A program made the translations under genes and the position numbers. Source: Arthrobacter sp. Y-9 (lineage in GTDB: Bacteria; Actinomycetota; Actinomycetes; Actinomycetales; Micrococcaceae). From it: a stretch of DNA of 64,000 bases. Where the stretch lies: the NCBI RefSeq assembly GCF_029690065.1, contig NZ_CP121463.1:930001-994000 (forward strand), read 5' to 3'. Positions 1 to 8,577 of the stretch are shown here, in pieces (position 1 is the first letter of the stretch; each line of letters begins with the position of its first letter). The notes beneath the pieces were generated by a model. That model did not search any database and had not been told where the DNA came from. It worked only from the letters and a program-made list of their open reading frames with translations.

Positions 1-585
1 GAGCCGTTGCCGGCGCTTCCGGACGGCTGCTTCGCCTTGCAGCCGCTCGACGTCGCGGCCACCCCGCTCGTGAGTCTCATCCGGTCGTTCCGCCCGCACG
101 TCGTGGTGGCCTACGACGAGAACGGCGGCTACCCCCACCCGGACCACATCATGTCCCACAAGGTGGCCGTGGAGGCTTATCACGCCGCCGGCGATCCCGA
201 GCGTTACCCGGGCACCGGCGCCGCCTGGCAGCCGTCCAAGCTCTACTACGACTGCGGTCTCGGCCTGGAGCGCATGCGGGCGCTGCGGGACGCCGCCCGC
301 GCCGAAGGCCTCGAGATCCAGGGCCTCGAATGGATCGACGGCTGGCTGGAGTCCAAGGCCGAGCCGCTGCACATCCCCACGACGCGGATCGAGGCCGGCG
401 CCTGGTTCGAGCGGCGCGATGCCGCGCTCAAGGCGCACCGCACCCAGATCGACCCGGACGGCTTCTTCTTCGCGTTCCCCAAGGAACTGCAGCGGCGCGT
501 CTGGCCGTACGAGGAGTTCGCTCTGATCGATTCGAAGGTCGGCGAGACCGTTCCGGAGACGGATCTGTTCGCCGGCCTCCGCTGA
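1..585 (+). CDS. mca: Mycothiol S-conjugate amidase (3' part)
   Basis: This is the C-terminal 194 residues of a LmbE-like zinc amidohydrolase; the 5' end lies outside the window. Mca cleaves mycothiol S-conjugates to a mercapturic acid and GlcN-Ins, detoxifying electrophiles in the cytoplasm. The GGYPHPDHI stretch near residue 40 carries the HPDH metal/active-site motif, and the C-terminal DGFFFAFPKELQRRVWPYEEF block is typical of Mca. The N-terminal AHPDDE-type metal motif is upstream and unseen, so MshB is not formally excluded, but the C-terminus and the small membrane protein that follows (as with Rv1082-Rv1083) favour Mca. No terminator separates it from the next gene. Confidence 0.9.
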   Translation, partial: EPLPALPDGCFALQPLDVAATPLVSLIRSFRPHVVVAYDENGGYPHPDHIMSHKVAVEAYHAAGDPERYPGTGAAWQPSKLYYDCGLGLERMRALRDAARAEGLEIQGLEWIDGWLESKAEPLHIPTTRIEAGAWFERRDAALKAHRTQIDPDGFFFAFPKELQRRVWPYEEFALIDSKVGETVPETDLFAGLR

Positions 586-694
586 CGGCGGCGCAGGCCG
601 CGGGGGTGCCGGACCGGGGCCGTGCCCCGGTCTCCGGGCAGTTCTATCCGGCGTAGAATTGGGGGAGTCCCCCCAGAACCTGAAGGTGTGAAGC

Positions 695-1018
695 GTGTAC
701 CAGCAGCTTGTGCAACTTGCCAACGACCCGAGCCCCAGCCCCCTCCCGGGCCTGAAGCCGGGCCTGACGCAGGACATGGTCACCCCGGGCCTGCTGGGCT
801 TCCTCGCCACGGCGTTCATCGTCATCATCATGGCGTTCCTGATCGTCGACATGGTCCGCCGCATCCGCCGGGTCCGTTACCGCGGCGAGCTCGCCGAGGC
901 AGCGGAGCAGGACGGCGCTGTGCAGGAGGAGGGCGTGCAGCAGGACGGCGTGCAGCCGGAGCACGGCTCTCCGGCCGTGACCGACGACGGCGAGAACGGC
1001 CCGCGCGAGTCCCGCTGA
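695..1018 (+). CDS. Small single-pass membrane protein downstream of mca
   Basis: A 107-residue protein with one membrane segment at about residues 31-53, followed by a basic RRIRRVR stop-transfer stretch and an acidic, Gln/Glu-rich tail with a short repeat (QEEGVQQDGVQ). Its position right after mca matches the conserved small hypothetical gene Rv1083 of mycobacteria. No enzymatic motif is visible. It starts at a GTG preceded by a weak GAAGG; a TAGAAT hexamer at 653-658 could be its own -10. Function unknown; a membrane-linked role is inferred only from topology. Confidence 0.75.
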   Translation: MYQQLVQLANDPSPSPLPGLKPGLTQDMVTPGLLGFLATAFIVIIMAFLIVDMVRRIRRVRYRGELAEAAEQDGAVQEEGVQQDGVQPEHGSPAVTDDGENGPRESR

Positions 1019-1070
1019 GCGCGGTGCTCCACTAAGCCGGTGCTCCACTGAGCCGCGCGCCCCTGAGGTG

Positions 1071-1102
1071 CGATGACGCGCCGGGACGTCCCGGCGTCGT
1101 CG
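1071..1102. terminator. Hairpin between convergent genes
   Basis: A perfect CGCCGGG-ACGT-CCCGGCG stem (1079-1096), extended by CGATGA/TCGTCG, sits between the stop of the small membrane protein and the stop of the opposing OhrR-like gene. It has no T-run. Position suggests a bidirectional terminator. Confidence 0.5.
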
Positions 1103-1116
1103 TGCGTCCGTGACGT

Positions 1117-1584
1117 TCAGTCCGAGGACGGCGCGCGGCTTCCCAGGCGCTCCGCCACGTTGGCGCTGAGGTGTTCCAGGGAGTCCTTGAGGGTCTGGAA
1201 TTCCTCCGTGTCGAGGGCCATGGCGTCCGCGATGGCATCCGGCACGGTGACGGCCTTGTCCCGGAGGTGCTGCCCGGCGTTCGTGAGGTTCACCTGGACG
1301 CTCCGCTGGTCCTCCGGCACCTTCTCGCGGACGACCAGTCCCGTCACCTCAAGCCGCTTGATGAGTGGAGTGACGGTGCCGTAGTCCAGGCCCAGTTTCT
1401 CGCCCAGCTCACCCATGGTCTGGGGCGCCTTCTCCCAGAGCGCGAGCATCGCCACGTACTGGGGGTACGTGAGCCCGAGAGTGTCGAGGATCGGACGGTA
1501 GGCCGCCGTCACGAGGCGCTGTGCGGTGTAGAGGGAGAAGCACAGCTGGTCGCCGAGATCGAGGCCGTGTTGAGGTGTCGCCAT
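1117..1584 (-). CDS. MarR-family regulator, one-Cys OhrR type
   Basis: A 155-residue winged-helix MarR protein. The N-terminus places a single Cys at residue 15 in the context DQLCFSLY, the position and context of the peroxide-sensing cysteine of Bacillus subtilis OhrR; oxidation of that Cys releases DNA in the known family. The wHTH region (LGEKLGLDYGTVTPLIKRLE) and wing follow. The ATG at 1584 is chosen because TACCGT lies 6 nt upstream on the minus strand, a leaderless arrangement, and the family starts here. It is divergent from an alpha/beta hydrolase, and three palindromes at 1599-1671 fill the gap, so it probably represses both genes. The usual target gene ohr is not in the window. Confidence 0.85.
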   Translation of the reverse strand: MATPQHGLDLGDQLCFSLYTAQRLVTAAYRPILDTLGLTYPQYVAMLALWEKAPQTMGELGEKLGLDYGTVTPLIKRLEVTGLVVREKVPEDQRSVQVNLTNAGQHLRDKAVTVPDAIADAMALDTEEFQTLKDSLEHLSANVAERLGSRAPSSD

Positions 1585-1598
1585 ACGTCCACGGTACA

Positions 1599-1612
1599 AC
1601 TTGCGCGCAAGT
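1599..1612. promoter_or_regulatory. Operator palindrome 1 of the OhrR-like regulator
   Basis: ACTTGCGCGCAAGT is a perfect 14-bp palindrome two bases upstream of the regulator's -10 (TACCGT on the minus strand, 1591-1596), placed for autorepression. Confidence 0.75.
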
Positions 1613-1625
1613 TTTTTCGATAAAT

Positions 1626-1641
1626 ACCTTGCGCGCAAGGT
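1626..1641. promoter_or_regulatory. Operator palindrome 2
   Basis: ACCTTGCGCGCAAGGT is a perfect 16-bp palindrome sharing the TTGCGCGCAA core of site 1. It overlaps a possible -35 (TTGCGC, 1629-1634) of the hydrolase promoter, whose -10 would be TAGATT (1652-1657) after 17 bp. Confidence 0.75.
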
Positions 1642-1657
1642 GAAACTCCGATAGATT

Positions 1658-1671
1658 CCTTGCGTGCAAGG
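1658..1671. promoter_or_regulatory. Operator palindrome 3 plus half site
   Basis: CCTTGCGTGCAAGG repeats the same core with one central change, just downstream of the proposed -10. A further half site (ACTTGCGCA) follows at 1674-1682. Confidence 0.7.
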
Positions 1672-1705
1672 TAACTTGCGCACCATCGATCAAGGAGTGA
1701 ACGCC

Positions 1706-2650
1706 ATGTCCCAGCCGATCCTGGAAACCGCCGCCGCCGAGTTCGCGGCCGCCACCGCTGAGCCTCCGTACCTCTTCGACCTCGGCCCCGTGGAGGGGCG
1801 CAAAGCCGTCATCGACGTGCAGTCCGGTGAGGGTGTCGAGAAGCCGGCCATCGACGAGGAATGGGTGGAGATCGGCGGTGACCGGCCGCTGTCCGCTCGC
1901 ATCGTCCGCCCCGCAGGGGCCACCGGGACCCTGCCGGTCGTGCTGTACACGCATGGCGCCGGCTGGGTGTTCGGCAATGCGGCGACGCATGACCGCCTGG
2001 TCCGTGAGCTCGCCGTGGGAGTGGGCGCCGCCGTCGTCTTCCCGGAGTATGACCTCTCGCCCGAGGCGCGCTACCCGCACGCGATCGAGCAGAACTTCGC
2101 CACGGCACGCTGGATCGCGGAGCACGGAGCGGAGAAGGGGCTGGACGGTTCGCGTCTTGCGATCTCCGGCGACTCCGTGGGCGGCAACATGGCGACCGTC
2201 CTGACCCTGATGGCCAAGGAACGGGGCGGGGTCGAGTTCAAGCAGCAGGTGCTGTTCTACCCGGTGACCGACGCGTCGTTCGACACCGAGTCCTACCACC
2301 AGTTCGCCGAGGGGTACTTCCTGCGCCGCGACGCCATGCAGTGGTTCTGGGATCAGTACACCACCGACGAGGCCGAGCGGAACCAGATCACCGCGTCGCC
2401 GCTGCGGGCCACCACGGAGGAGCTGGCGGGTCTGCCGCCGGCGCTCGTCATCACCGCCGAAGCCGACGTCCTGCGCGACGAGGGCGAGGCCTACGCGGCC
2501 AAGCTGCGCGAAGCCGGCGTCCCGGTCACCCAGATCCGGGTGGGCGGCGTGATCCACGACTTCGTGATGCTGGATGCCCTGCGCGACACCGACGGTGCGC
2601 GTGCGGCCATGGAGCTGGCGATCAGCACGCTGAAGTCGGCGCTGGTCTGA
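1706..2650 (+). CDS. Alpha/beta hydrolase, HSL (fold-3) esterase type
   Basis: A 314-residue esterase/lipase-like hydrolase of the hormone-sensitive-lipase family. Visible elements are the oxyanion motif HGAG (residues 83-86, HGGG in most relatives), the nucleophile elbow GDSVGG (Ser about 157), an acid near EADVLRDEG and the catalytic His in GVIHDF. It has no signal peptide, so it is probably cytoplasmic. ATG 1706 has the ribosome-binding site AAGGAG at 1692-1697. It is divergent from an OhrR-like repressor with three shared operators, which implies induction by organic hydroperoxides or a similar thiol-reactive signal. The natural substrate cannot be read from sequence. Confidence 0.85.
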   Translation: MSQPILETAAAEFAAATAEPPYLFDLGPVEGRKAVIDVQSGEGVEKPAIDEEWVEIGGDRPLSARIVRPAGATGTLPVVLYTHGAGWVFGNAATHDRLVRELAVGVGAAVVFPEYDLSPEARYPHAIEQNFATARWIAEHGAEKGLDGSRLAISGDSVGGNMATVLTLMAKERGGVEFKQQVLFYPVTDASFDTESYHQFAEGYFLRRDAMQWFWDQYTTDEAERNQITASPLRATTEELAGLPPALVITAEADVLRDEGEAYAAKLREAGVPVTQIRVGGVIHDFVMLDALRDTDGARAAMELAISTLKSALV

Positions 2651-2669
2651 GCCTGGCTGGTCCATCTCG

Positions 2670-2739
2670 ATCGACTGCTCCATAGGGTGCTGAAATCCCT
2701 CGATGTGAGGGCGAAATGACATCCTGTGGAGCAGTCGAT
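2670..2739. repeat. Palindromic element, family 1, copy A
   Basis: A 70-bp element with perfect 13-bp outer arms (ATCGACTGCTCCA at 2670-2682, its complement at 2727-2739) and an inner CCCTC/GAGGG stem. It lies just 3' of the hydrolase gene and is closely similar to copy B at 3312-3384. Confidence 0.85.
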
Positions 2740-2810
2740 GAGAGGGTGGGGCGGGGCCGGTGTGGTGGGGATTCCTTGCCGCGCCGGACCCGCGGTCTAC
2801 GATGAGCCGC

Positions 2811-3299
2811 ATGACAAGCCGTGCCCCGAAGCCGACGTCCGCGCGCGAGCCCGCCCTGCGGAAGCCGAGCGTGCCGACGGTGCTCTGGGGCACGCTGCTG
2901 ACGATCGGCTTGACCGCGGCGCTCACCTTCGCGGTGACGTTCGACCCGCCGAGCCGGAAGAACACCTATCTCGACCCTGAGATGAGTGCCCAGGTGGCGC
3001 TGGTCGCCGGCGTCATCGCGCTCGCCGCGCTCCTCATCAGCTTGCTCACCGTGCAGATCGCGTCGATCGAGGGCTCCCGGGTGGGCGAGGTCTGTGTGAT
3101 CACAGTGGCTCTCTTCGTGGCCGGGATCGGGGTGTACCGGGCGATCGTCGGCACTGGCGACAGCCGCGGCTTCACGGCGTCCGATCTGAGCTGGTGGCTG
3201 CCGATGGAGGCCGCGATCGTGCTCCTGCTGCTCGGGCTGGCCATCCGCTGCGACCGACGACGGCGGTCGGGGCCTCCGGCGGTGAACCGCGGTCGGTGA
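2811..3299 (+). CDS. Small four-helix membrane protein, unknown
   Basis: A 162-residue protein with four predicted membrane segments (around VLWGTLLTIGLTAALTF, QVALVAGVIALAALLISLL, VCVITVALFVAGIGVY and PMEAAIVLLLLGLAI) and basic ends. I do not recognise a family. The start at 2811 is chosen because TACGAT (2798-2803) lies 7 nt upstream with no ribosome-binding site; an in-frame ATG at 2802 overlaps that hexamer and is less likely. The gene is bracketed by two copies of the same palindromic element and interrupts the mca-to-DUF255 order known from mycobacteria, so it may be a lineage-specific insertion. Confidence 0.65.
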   Translation: MTSRAPKPTSAREPALRKPSVPTVLWGTLLTIGLTAALTFAVTFDPPSRKNTYLDPEMSAQVALVAGVIALAALLISLLTVQIASIEGSRVGEVCVITVALFVAGIGVYRAIVGTGDSRGFTASDLSWWLPMEAAIVLLLLGLAIRCDRRRRSGPPAVNRGR

Positions 3300-3311
3300 C
3301 CCCTCCACCCT

Positions 3312-3384
3312 CATCGACTGCTCCATAGAACGCCGAAATCCCCTCGAATCGAGGGGAAAACGACATCCTATCGAGCAGTCGATG
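3312..3384. repeat. Palindromic element, family 1, copy B
   Basis: Outer arms CATCGACTGCTC (3312-3323) and its complement (3373-3384), inner perfect stem CCCCTCGA/TCGAGGGG. By eye about three quarters of positions match copy A, including the GAAATC..CGACATCCT interior; the arms are conserved and the inner stem differs by compensating changes. Confidence 0.85.
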
Positions 3385-3480
3385 CGGGTGGGGTCGGGGA
3401 GTGGGGAGACGGGCGTGAAGTGCGGCCGGTTCGTGACACCCCCGTCGCCAGGGCCGCCTGCGCCGGGCTACCGTGGCTGC

Positions 3481-5649
3481 ATGGCCAATCACCTCGCAGG
3501 ACAGAGCAGCCTCTACCTCCGCCAGCACGCCGAGCAGCCCGTGGACTGGCACGTCTTCGGCCCGGAGGCTTTCGCGGAGGCCGCCGCGCGGGACGTCCCG
3601 GTGTTCCTCTCCGTGGGGTACGCGGCCTGCCATTGGTGCCACGTGATGGCCCACGAATCCTTCGATGACCCCGCGGTGGCCGCATATCTGAACGCACACT
3701 TCGTCCCGGTGAAGGTCGATCGCGAGGAGCGCCCCGACGTCGACGCCGTCTACATGAGCGCCACGCAGGCCATGACCGGGCAGGGCGGCTGGCCCATGAG
3801 CGTCTTCCTGCTCCCGGACGGCCGTGCCTTCCACGCCGGCACCTATTTCCCGCCCCGGCCCGCCCGCGGCATGCCCGCCTTCAGCCAGGTCCTCGCCGCC
3901 GTCGCCGAAGCGTGGACGGAGCGCCGCGACGCCGTCGAGCAGCAGGCCTCCCGCCTCGCCCAGGGTCTGAGCGAGTTCGCCTCGCCGGTGCACCTCACAG
4001 CCGCCCCGGCCGACGACGGCGGCGCAGAGGACCGGCTCGCGGCCGCCGTCGCGCGCCTGGGGGAGCTGGAGTCGCCGGAAGGCGGGTTTGGCAAGGCGCC
4101 GAAGTTCCCGCCGGGACCGCTGCTGCCCTTCCTCCTCGACCACGCCGCGAGCGGACTGCCGCGGGCCGCGGAGGCCGGGGGACTGGCAGCCCGGACGCTC
4201 GCCGCCATGGCCCGGTCGGCACTGCGCGATCAGCTCGACGGCGGCTTCTGCCGCTACTCCGTGACGGGGGACTGGTCGGTGCCGCACTTCGAGAAGATGC
4301 TCTACGACAACGCGCAGCTCCTGCGCGTCTACGCCCGGTATGTCCGGCTGCTGCGGTCGCCCGAGGGAGCCGTCTTCCGCGAAGCCTGGGAGGCCGTGTT
4401 CCCCGAGGCGGAAGGCACAGCCGTGGTCGAGGCCCTGGCAGGCTTCCTCCTCACCTCTGCGGGCGAGGGCGGACTGGCTTCCGGGACGGGTACCGCGTTC
4501 CTCTCCGCACTCGACGCCGACTCCGAGCCGTCCCCGGAGCAACTGGACCGCGCCGGGCTGACCCAGGTCGGCATGCACGAGCGTGAAGGGGTGTTCGCAC
4601 TCTGGACCCCGTCCGAGCTGCTCGAACTCCTCGGCGAGGACGGCCTGCGCCTGGCCCGCCTGCTGCACGTCGCCGAGCGGGGGAGCGTCTCCGCGCTCGG
4701 CTCGCCGCTGCATCCGGGCGGCGCCCTCGACGACGACGGCCGCGCACTGCTCGACCGCGCCCGCCCCGTGCTCCTCGCCGCCCGGGCCACGCGTCCGCGA
4801 CCGGCGGTGGATGACAAGGTGGTCGCCTCCTGGAACGCCATGACGATCACCGCCCTCGCCGAGGCGGGGCGGGTCCTCGGGCGGCCCGAATGGGTGGAGC
4901 GGGCCGGGGCCGCCGCCCGGTATCTGCGCCAGGTGCACTGGGACCCGGCGACGCAGTCGCTGGCCCGCGTGTCCCATGAAGGGCGCCCGGGGCCGGTGGC
5001 AGGCCTGCTCGAGGACTACGCGCACACCCTCGAAGCCGCGCTCGCGTTGTACCAGGGGACGGGCGACGCCACCTGGTACGAGTGGGCCCGCGAGCTCTCC
5101 GACGCCGTCGAGTCCGGTTTCCTCCGCGACGGCCAGGTCCTGAACGAGGATCTCCGGCAGAGCTCCACGGACCTCGAACCGTTGCGCGCGGCGTACGGCG
5201 GGAGCTCCGCGGTCGACCTTTTCGACGGCGCGACCCCGGCGCCGGTGTCCGTGCTGGCCGGGGCATGGCAGACGCTTGCGGCCCTCACCGGCGACCAGAC
5301 GCTGCGGGACCGGGCGCTCGGACTGGCCCGGACGGCGTCCGGCGCGGCATCCGGTCAGCCGCGGGTGGCCGGAGCGGCGCTCGCCGTCGAACTGACCGGG
5401 CTGCTCGGCGTCCTGGAGGTCGCCGTCGTCGGGGAGACCGGGCCGGAGCGGGACGGCCTGCTCGACGCCGTGTTCGGGAGCGCCCGGCCAGGGGTCGTCA
5501 TCGCGCTCGGTGAGGACACCGGCCGGGTGCCGCTGCTCGAGGGCCGGACTCCTGGACCGGATGGAACGCCGAGGGCGTACGTGTGCCGCGAGATGGTGTG
5601 CCACGCCCCCGTGGACTCTCCGGAGGCTCTGAGGGCCGGGCTGCGCTGA
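3481..5649 (+). CDS. DUF255 / YyaL family thioredoxin-fold protein
   Basis: A 722-residue protein with an N-terminal thioredoxin-like domain carrying CHWC (Cys50 and Cys53) in the conserved SVGYAACHWCHVMAHESF context, then an (alpha/alpha)6-barrel resembling N-acylglucosamine epimerases. This is the SSP411/spermatogenesis-associated-20 family, equivalent to Rv1084. Its biochemical role is not settled. ATG 3481 is supported by TACCGT (3469-3474) six bases upstream, a leaderless start. It follows hairpin element copy B and is probably monocistronic. Confidence 0.9.
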   Translation: MANHLAGQSSLYLRQHAEQPVDWHVFGPEAFAEAAARDVPVFLSVGYAACHWCHVMAHESFDDPAVAAYLNAHFVPVKVDREERPDVDAVYMSATQAMTGQGGWPMSVFLLPDGRAFHAGTYFPPRPARGMPAFSQVLAAVAEAWTERRDAVEQQASRLAQGLSEFASPVHLTAAPADDGGAEDRLAAAVARLGELESPEGGFGKAPKFPPGPLLPFLLDHAASGLPRAAEAGGLAARTLAAMARSALRDQLDGGFCRYSVTGDWSVPHFEKMLYDNAQLLRVYARYVRLLRSPEGAVFREAWEAVFPEAEGTAVVEALAGFLLTSAGEGGLASGTGTAFLSALDADSEPSPEQLDRAGLTQVGMHEREGVFALWTPSELLELLGEDGLRLARLLHVAERGSVSALGSPLHPGGALDDDGRALLDRARPVLLAARATRPRPAVDDKVVASWNAMTITALAEAGRVLGRPEWVERAGAAARYLRQVHWDPATQSLARVSHEGRPGPVAGLLEDYAHTLEAALALYQGTGDATWYEWARELSDAVESGFLRDGQVLNEDLRQSSTDLEPLRAAYGGSSAVDLFDGATPAPVSVLAGAWQTLAALTGDQTLRDRALGLARTASGAASGQPRVAGAALAVELTGLLGVLEVAVVGETGPERDGLLDAVFGSARPGVVIALGEDTGRVPLLEGRTPGPDGTPRAYVCREMVCHAPVDSPEALRAGLR

Positions 5650-5707
5650 CTGAAGGCCGGCAGGCTGAGGGCCGACTGGCTGAGGCAAGCGCCGAGCGCG
5701 GCCTGAC

Positions 5708-6037
5708 TCAGGCGAACACCAGGTTCGCCAGCACGAGGCACACCGCGGTGCCCGTCGCCATGCTGAGGATCGCGTTGCGGCGCCACCAGTGGGTCAGGGC
5801 CGTGACCACGATGCCGGCCATCTCCGGGATGCCGTGGCCGGACCCGCCGAAGTCCACCCCGCTCACCGCGTAGAAGAGCAGGATCAGGATGGCGCCGAGC
5901 GGCATCCACACCCGGAGGTCGGCCAGGAGCGGGGAGTCCTTGAGCGCACCCTTCAAGGCGAAGGGGATGGCGCGCAGTGCAAACGTGACGGCGGCCGCGG
6001 CGCCGACGGCGAGCAGCAGGTATGGGACGTCAGTCAT
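5708..6037 (-). CDS. azlD: AzlD-type branched-chain amino acid export subunit
   Basis: A 109-residue hydrophobic protein with about four membrane segments and the RAIPFALKGALK motif typical of AzlD. AzlD partners AzlC to export branched-chain amino acids or their analogues across the cytoplasmic membrane. Its start overlaps the end of azlC by 8 bp, indicating translational coupling. Confidence 0.85.
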   Translation of the reverse strand: MTDVPYLLLAVGAAAAVTFALRAIPFALKGALKDSPLLADLRVWMPLGAILILLFYAVSGVDFGGSGHGIPEMAGIVVTALTHWWRRNAILSMATGTAVCLVLANLVFA

Positions 6038-6806
6038 CGGAGCCTCCCGTCGGGGCCGAGGGACCGCCCTCATCGCCGTGCGCGCGTTTTCCGGCCCAGC
6101 GAGATTCGCGCCAGTGCCGCAGGAGCAGCCCGGCGAACAACAGGCACAGGGCCACGAGGAGCATCTGACCCGGGGCGAGGAGCAGCGCCAGGACCGCGGA
6201 TCCTGCGGACAGGGCGACGAGGGCGACGTCGGGACGGGCCCGGAAAGCGTCGATCGTCAGCACGACGAACAACGCGACCATCAGGAAGCCCAGGCCCTTG
6301 ATGCTGCCCAGGAAGCCGGAACCGAGCAGCGCGCCCAGGACCGAGCCGGAGACCCAGGAGATCTGCAGCAGCAGCTGGGTCCAGAGGATCTGCGACGAAC
6401 TCGCGCGTTCCCCTCTCCGGCCGGACAGGAGCGCGAAGGCCTCATCGCACAGCGCGAAGATGCTGTACGTCTTCGCGAGCCGGCCGTGCACCCGGTCCAG
6501 GGGGAACGAGAAGCCGTAGAACAGGTGCCGGGAGTTCACCAGGAACGTGGTCGCCGCGATGCTCAGTACCGGCGTGGCCGACGCCAGCAGCCCCACCAGG
6601 ATGAACTCGACCGACCCCGCGAACACCACCCCCGACAGCAGCGGCGCCACCCACCACGGCAGCCCGTGGTTCGTCACCAGGACGCCGAGGCCCATGCCGA
6701 GCGGAACGAAACCCAGGCAGACCATCCCTGCCTCGGACAAGGCCGCACGCAGCCCTGCGAACCGGGCGGGTGGTGGGCTTGCGGGTCCGGGATTCTGCTG
6801 GGGCAC
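6030..6806 (-). CDS. azlC: AzlC family amino acid exporter, large subunit
   Basis: A 258-residue polytopic membrane protein of the AzlC/YgaZ family, with the expected FVPLGMGLGVLVTNHGLPWW and FVNSRHLFYGFSF regions. The GTG at 6806 is supported by TAGGAT (6813-6818, minus strand) six bases upstream, a leaderless start. With azlD it forms a two-gene operon between the DUF255 gene and the asparagine operon. Substrate specificity is inferred from family membership only. Confidence 0.88.
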   Translation of the reverse strand: MPQQNPGPASPPPARFAGLRAALSEAGMVCLGFVPLGMGLGVLVTNHGLPWWVAPLLSGVVFAGSVEFILVGLLASATPVLSIAATTFLVNSRHLFYGFSFPLDRVHGRLAKTYSIFALCDEAFALLSGRRGERASSSQILWTQLLLQISWVSGSVLGALLGSGFLGSIKGLGFLMVALFVVLTIDAFRARPDVALVALSAGSAVLALLLAPGQMLLVALCLLFAGLLLRHWRESRWAGKRAHGDEGGPSAPTGGSDD

Positions 6807-6877
6807 CCCACCATCCTAGAGAACGCGTCGGTGACCTGCGGCCGCGAGCCCATCCGGACCGCGCCGGGACAGTTCAA

Positions 6878-6920
6878 ACGCACGACGACGGCGGCCGGGG
6901 TGGCCGCCGTCGTCGTGCGT
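6878..6920 (-). terminator. Terminator of the asparagine operon
   Basis: A perfect 19-bp stem (arms 6878-6896 and 6902-6920, loop GGGGT) just after the permease stop codon. Confidence 0.8.
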
Positions 6921-6949
6921 CAGGGGTGCTTCAGGGAGTGTCGCGCGCC

Positions 6950-8479
6950 TCAGCCGCGAGGCGTCGGCCGGTTGGCGATCACGGGAGCGGCCCCCGTGAA
7001 CCCCTTCCTGGCCTCGGCGATGGCGTTGATCCGGTCACGGCAGACGAACCAGCCGACCACCATCAGACCGCAGGCCACCACCGTGGCGAGGAGAGTCCAC
7101 GGGGAGTCGATGAACACCATGATGAGCACCAGCGCGAGGAACACCAGGGTCACGTAGCCCGTGTACGGGGCGCCCGGCATCCGGAACGACGGCCGTTCCA
7201 GCCAGCCCTTGGCGGCCCAGCGCTGCAGCTGGATCTGGCACAGGATGATCGTGGCCCAGGAGGCGAGGATGCCCACGGAGGCTACGTTGAGGACGATTTC
7301 GAAGGCCTCGCCCGGCACCAGGTAGTTCAGCGGGACGCCCAGGAGGGAGACCACGGCGGTGATGGCGATGCCGCCGTACGGCACGCCCGCCTTGTTCATG
7401 CGGAGTGCGAACTTGGGGGCGGAACCGGCCGCCGCCATGGAGCGCAGGATGCGGCCGGTGGAGTACAGGCCGGCGTTCAGCGAGGACAGGGCCGCGGTCA
7501 GGACCACGAGGTTCATGATCGAGTCCATGCCCTGCACGCCGATGGAGCCGAAGAAGGTCACGAAGGGGCTGACGCCCTTCTGGTACGCCGTGTACGGCAG
7601 GAGGAGTGAGAGCAGGATGACGGAGCCGACGTAGAACACCGCGATGCGGAACACCACGGAGTTGATGGCCTTCGGCATGATCTTCTGCGGGTTCTCGGTC
7701 TCGCCGGCCGCGGTGCCCACGAGCTCCACGGAGGCATAGGCGAACACCACGCCCTGCATGAGCAGGATCATCGGGAGCATGCCGTTCGGGAAGATTCCGC
7801 CGTTGTCCGTGATGAGGGAGAAACCGGTCGGGGCGCCCGTCGGGGTGCCGAAGATGACCAGCCAGATGCCGACCAGGAGGAAGGACACCAGGGCGACGAC
7901 CTTGATGAGGGCGAACCAGAACTCCAGCTCGCCGAACACCTTCACGGAGACGAGGTTCAGGGAGAGCACGACCACGAGCGCGATCAGGGCCCAGGCCCAC
8001 TGCGGGACGGCGGCGATCCACGGCACGTACTTGCCGAAGAAGTTCATGTAGAGGGCCGCGGCCGTGGTGTCCACGATGGTGGTCATGGCCCAGTTGATCC
8101 AGTAGAACCAGCCGGAGACGAAGGCCGCCTTCTCGCCGAAGAACTCACGGGCGTAGGAGACAAACGAGCCGGAGGACGGGCGGTGCAGCACCAGCTCGCC
8201 CAGCGCGCGGAGGATGAGGAAGACGAAGGCGCCGCAGATCGCGTACGCGAAGACGAGGGACGGGCCCGCCGCGGCCAGGCGCCCACCGGCGCCCATGAAG
8301 AGGCCGGTTCCGATGGCGCCGCCGATGGCGATCATCTGGACCTGACGGTTCTTGAGGCCCTTGTGGTAGCCGGCGTCCTCGGCGTGCAGGACGTGGTCGG
8401 TCGAGTGGGCGTGCCCGCCGTCCTCCAGGTGGTCGGGGACCGCCTGTGGACTCGGGGAGCTTCCGGAGGAGGACATCAT
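6950..8479 (-). CDS. ansP: L-asparagine permease (APC superfamily)
   Basis: A 509-residue amino acid permease with about twelve membrane segments and the N-terminal [14 protein letters not shown] signature of the AAT family. The sequence resembles AnsP/GabP-type transporters; asparagine is assigned because the gene closes an operon with asparaginase and aspartate ammonia-lyase. It lies 98 bp after aspA. That gap holds an 8-bp inverted repeat (GGTGCGTT 8520-8527 with AACGCACC 8556-8563), and GAAAGGA precedes the tandem ATGs at 8479 and 8476. Confidence 0.85.
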   Translation of the reverse strand: MMSSSGSSPSPQAVPDHLEDGGHAHSTDHVLHAEDAGYHKGLKNRQVQMIAIGGAIGTGLFMGAGGRLAAAGPSLVFAYAICGAFVFLILRALGELVLHRPSSGSFVSYAREFFGEKAAFVSGWFYWINWAMTTIVDTTAAALYMNFFGKYVPWIAAVPQWAWALIALVVVLSLNLVSVKVFGELEFWFALIKVVALVSFLLVGIWLVIFGTPTGAPTGFSLITDNGGIFPNGMLPMILLMQGVVFAYASVELVGTAAGETENPQKIMPKAINSVVFRIAVFYVGSVILLSLLLPYTAYQKGVSPFVTFFGSIGVQGMDSIMNLVVLTAALSSLNAGLYSTGRILRSMAAAGSAPKFALRMNKAGVPYGGIAITAVVSLLGVPLNYLVPGEAFEIVLNVASVGILASWATIILCQIQLQRWAAKGWLERPSFRMPGAPYTGYVTLVFLALVLIMVFIDSPWTLLATVVACGLMVVGWFVCRDRINAIAEARKGFTGAAPVIANRPTPRG

Positions 8480-8577
8480 GGGTCCTTTCGGTGAGTGGTG
8501 GGGAGATCAGTATTCACGAGGTGCGTTTCGCCGGGGTTTCTTCAAGATTGCACGGAACGCACCCGAGGGGGAGGGTT

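Noticed and set aside
2802-2810. Upstream ATG at 2802 as the start of the small membrane protein
   Set aside because: It overlaps the TACGAT promoter hexamer; ATG 2811 fits the leaderless spacing seen in neighbouring genes.
3172-5688. An 838-codon minus-strand frame
   Set aside because: Antisense shadow of the DUF255 gene, with no start signal and no domain.
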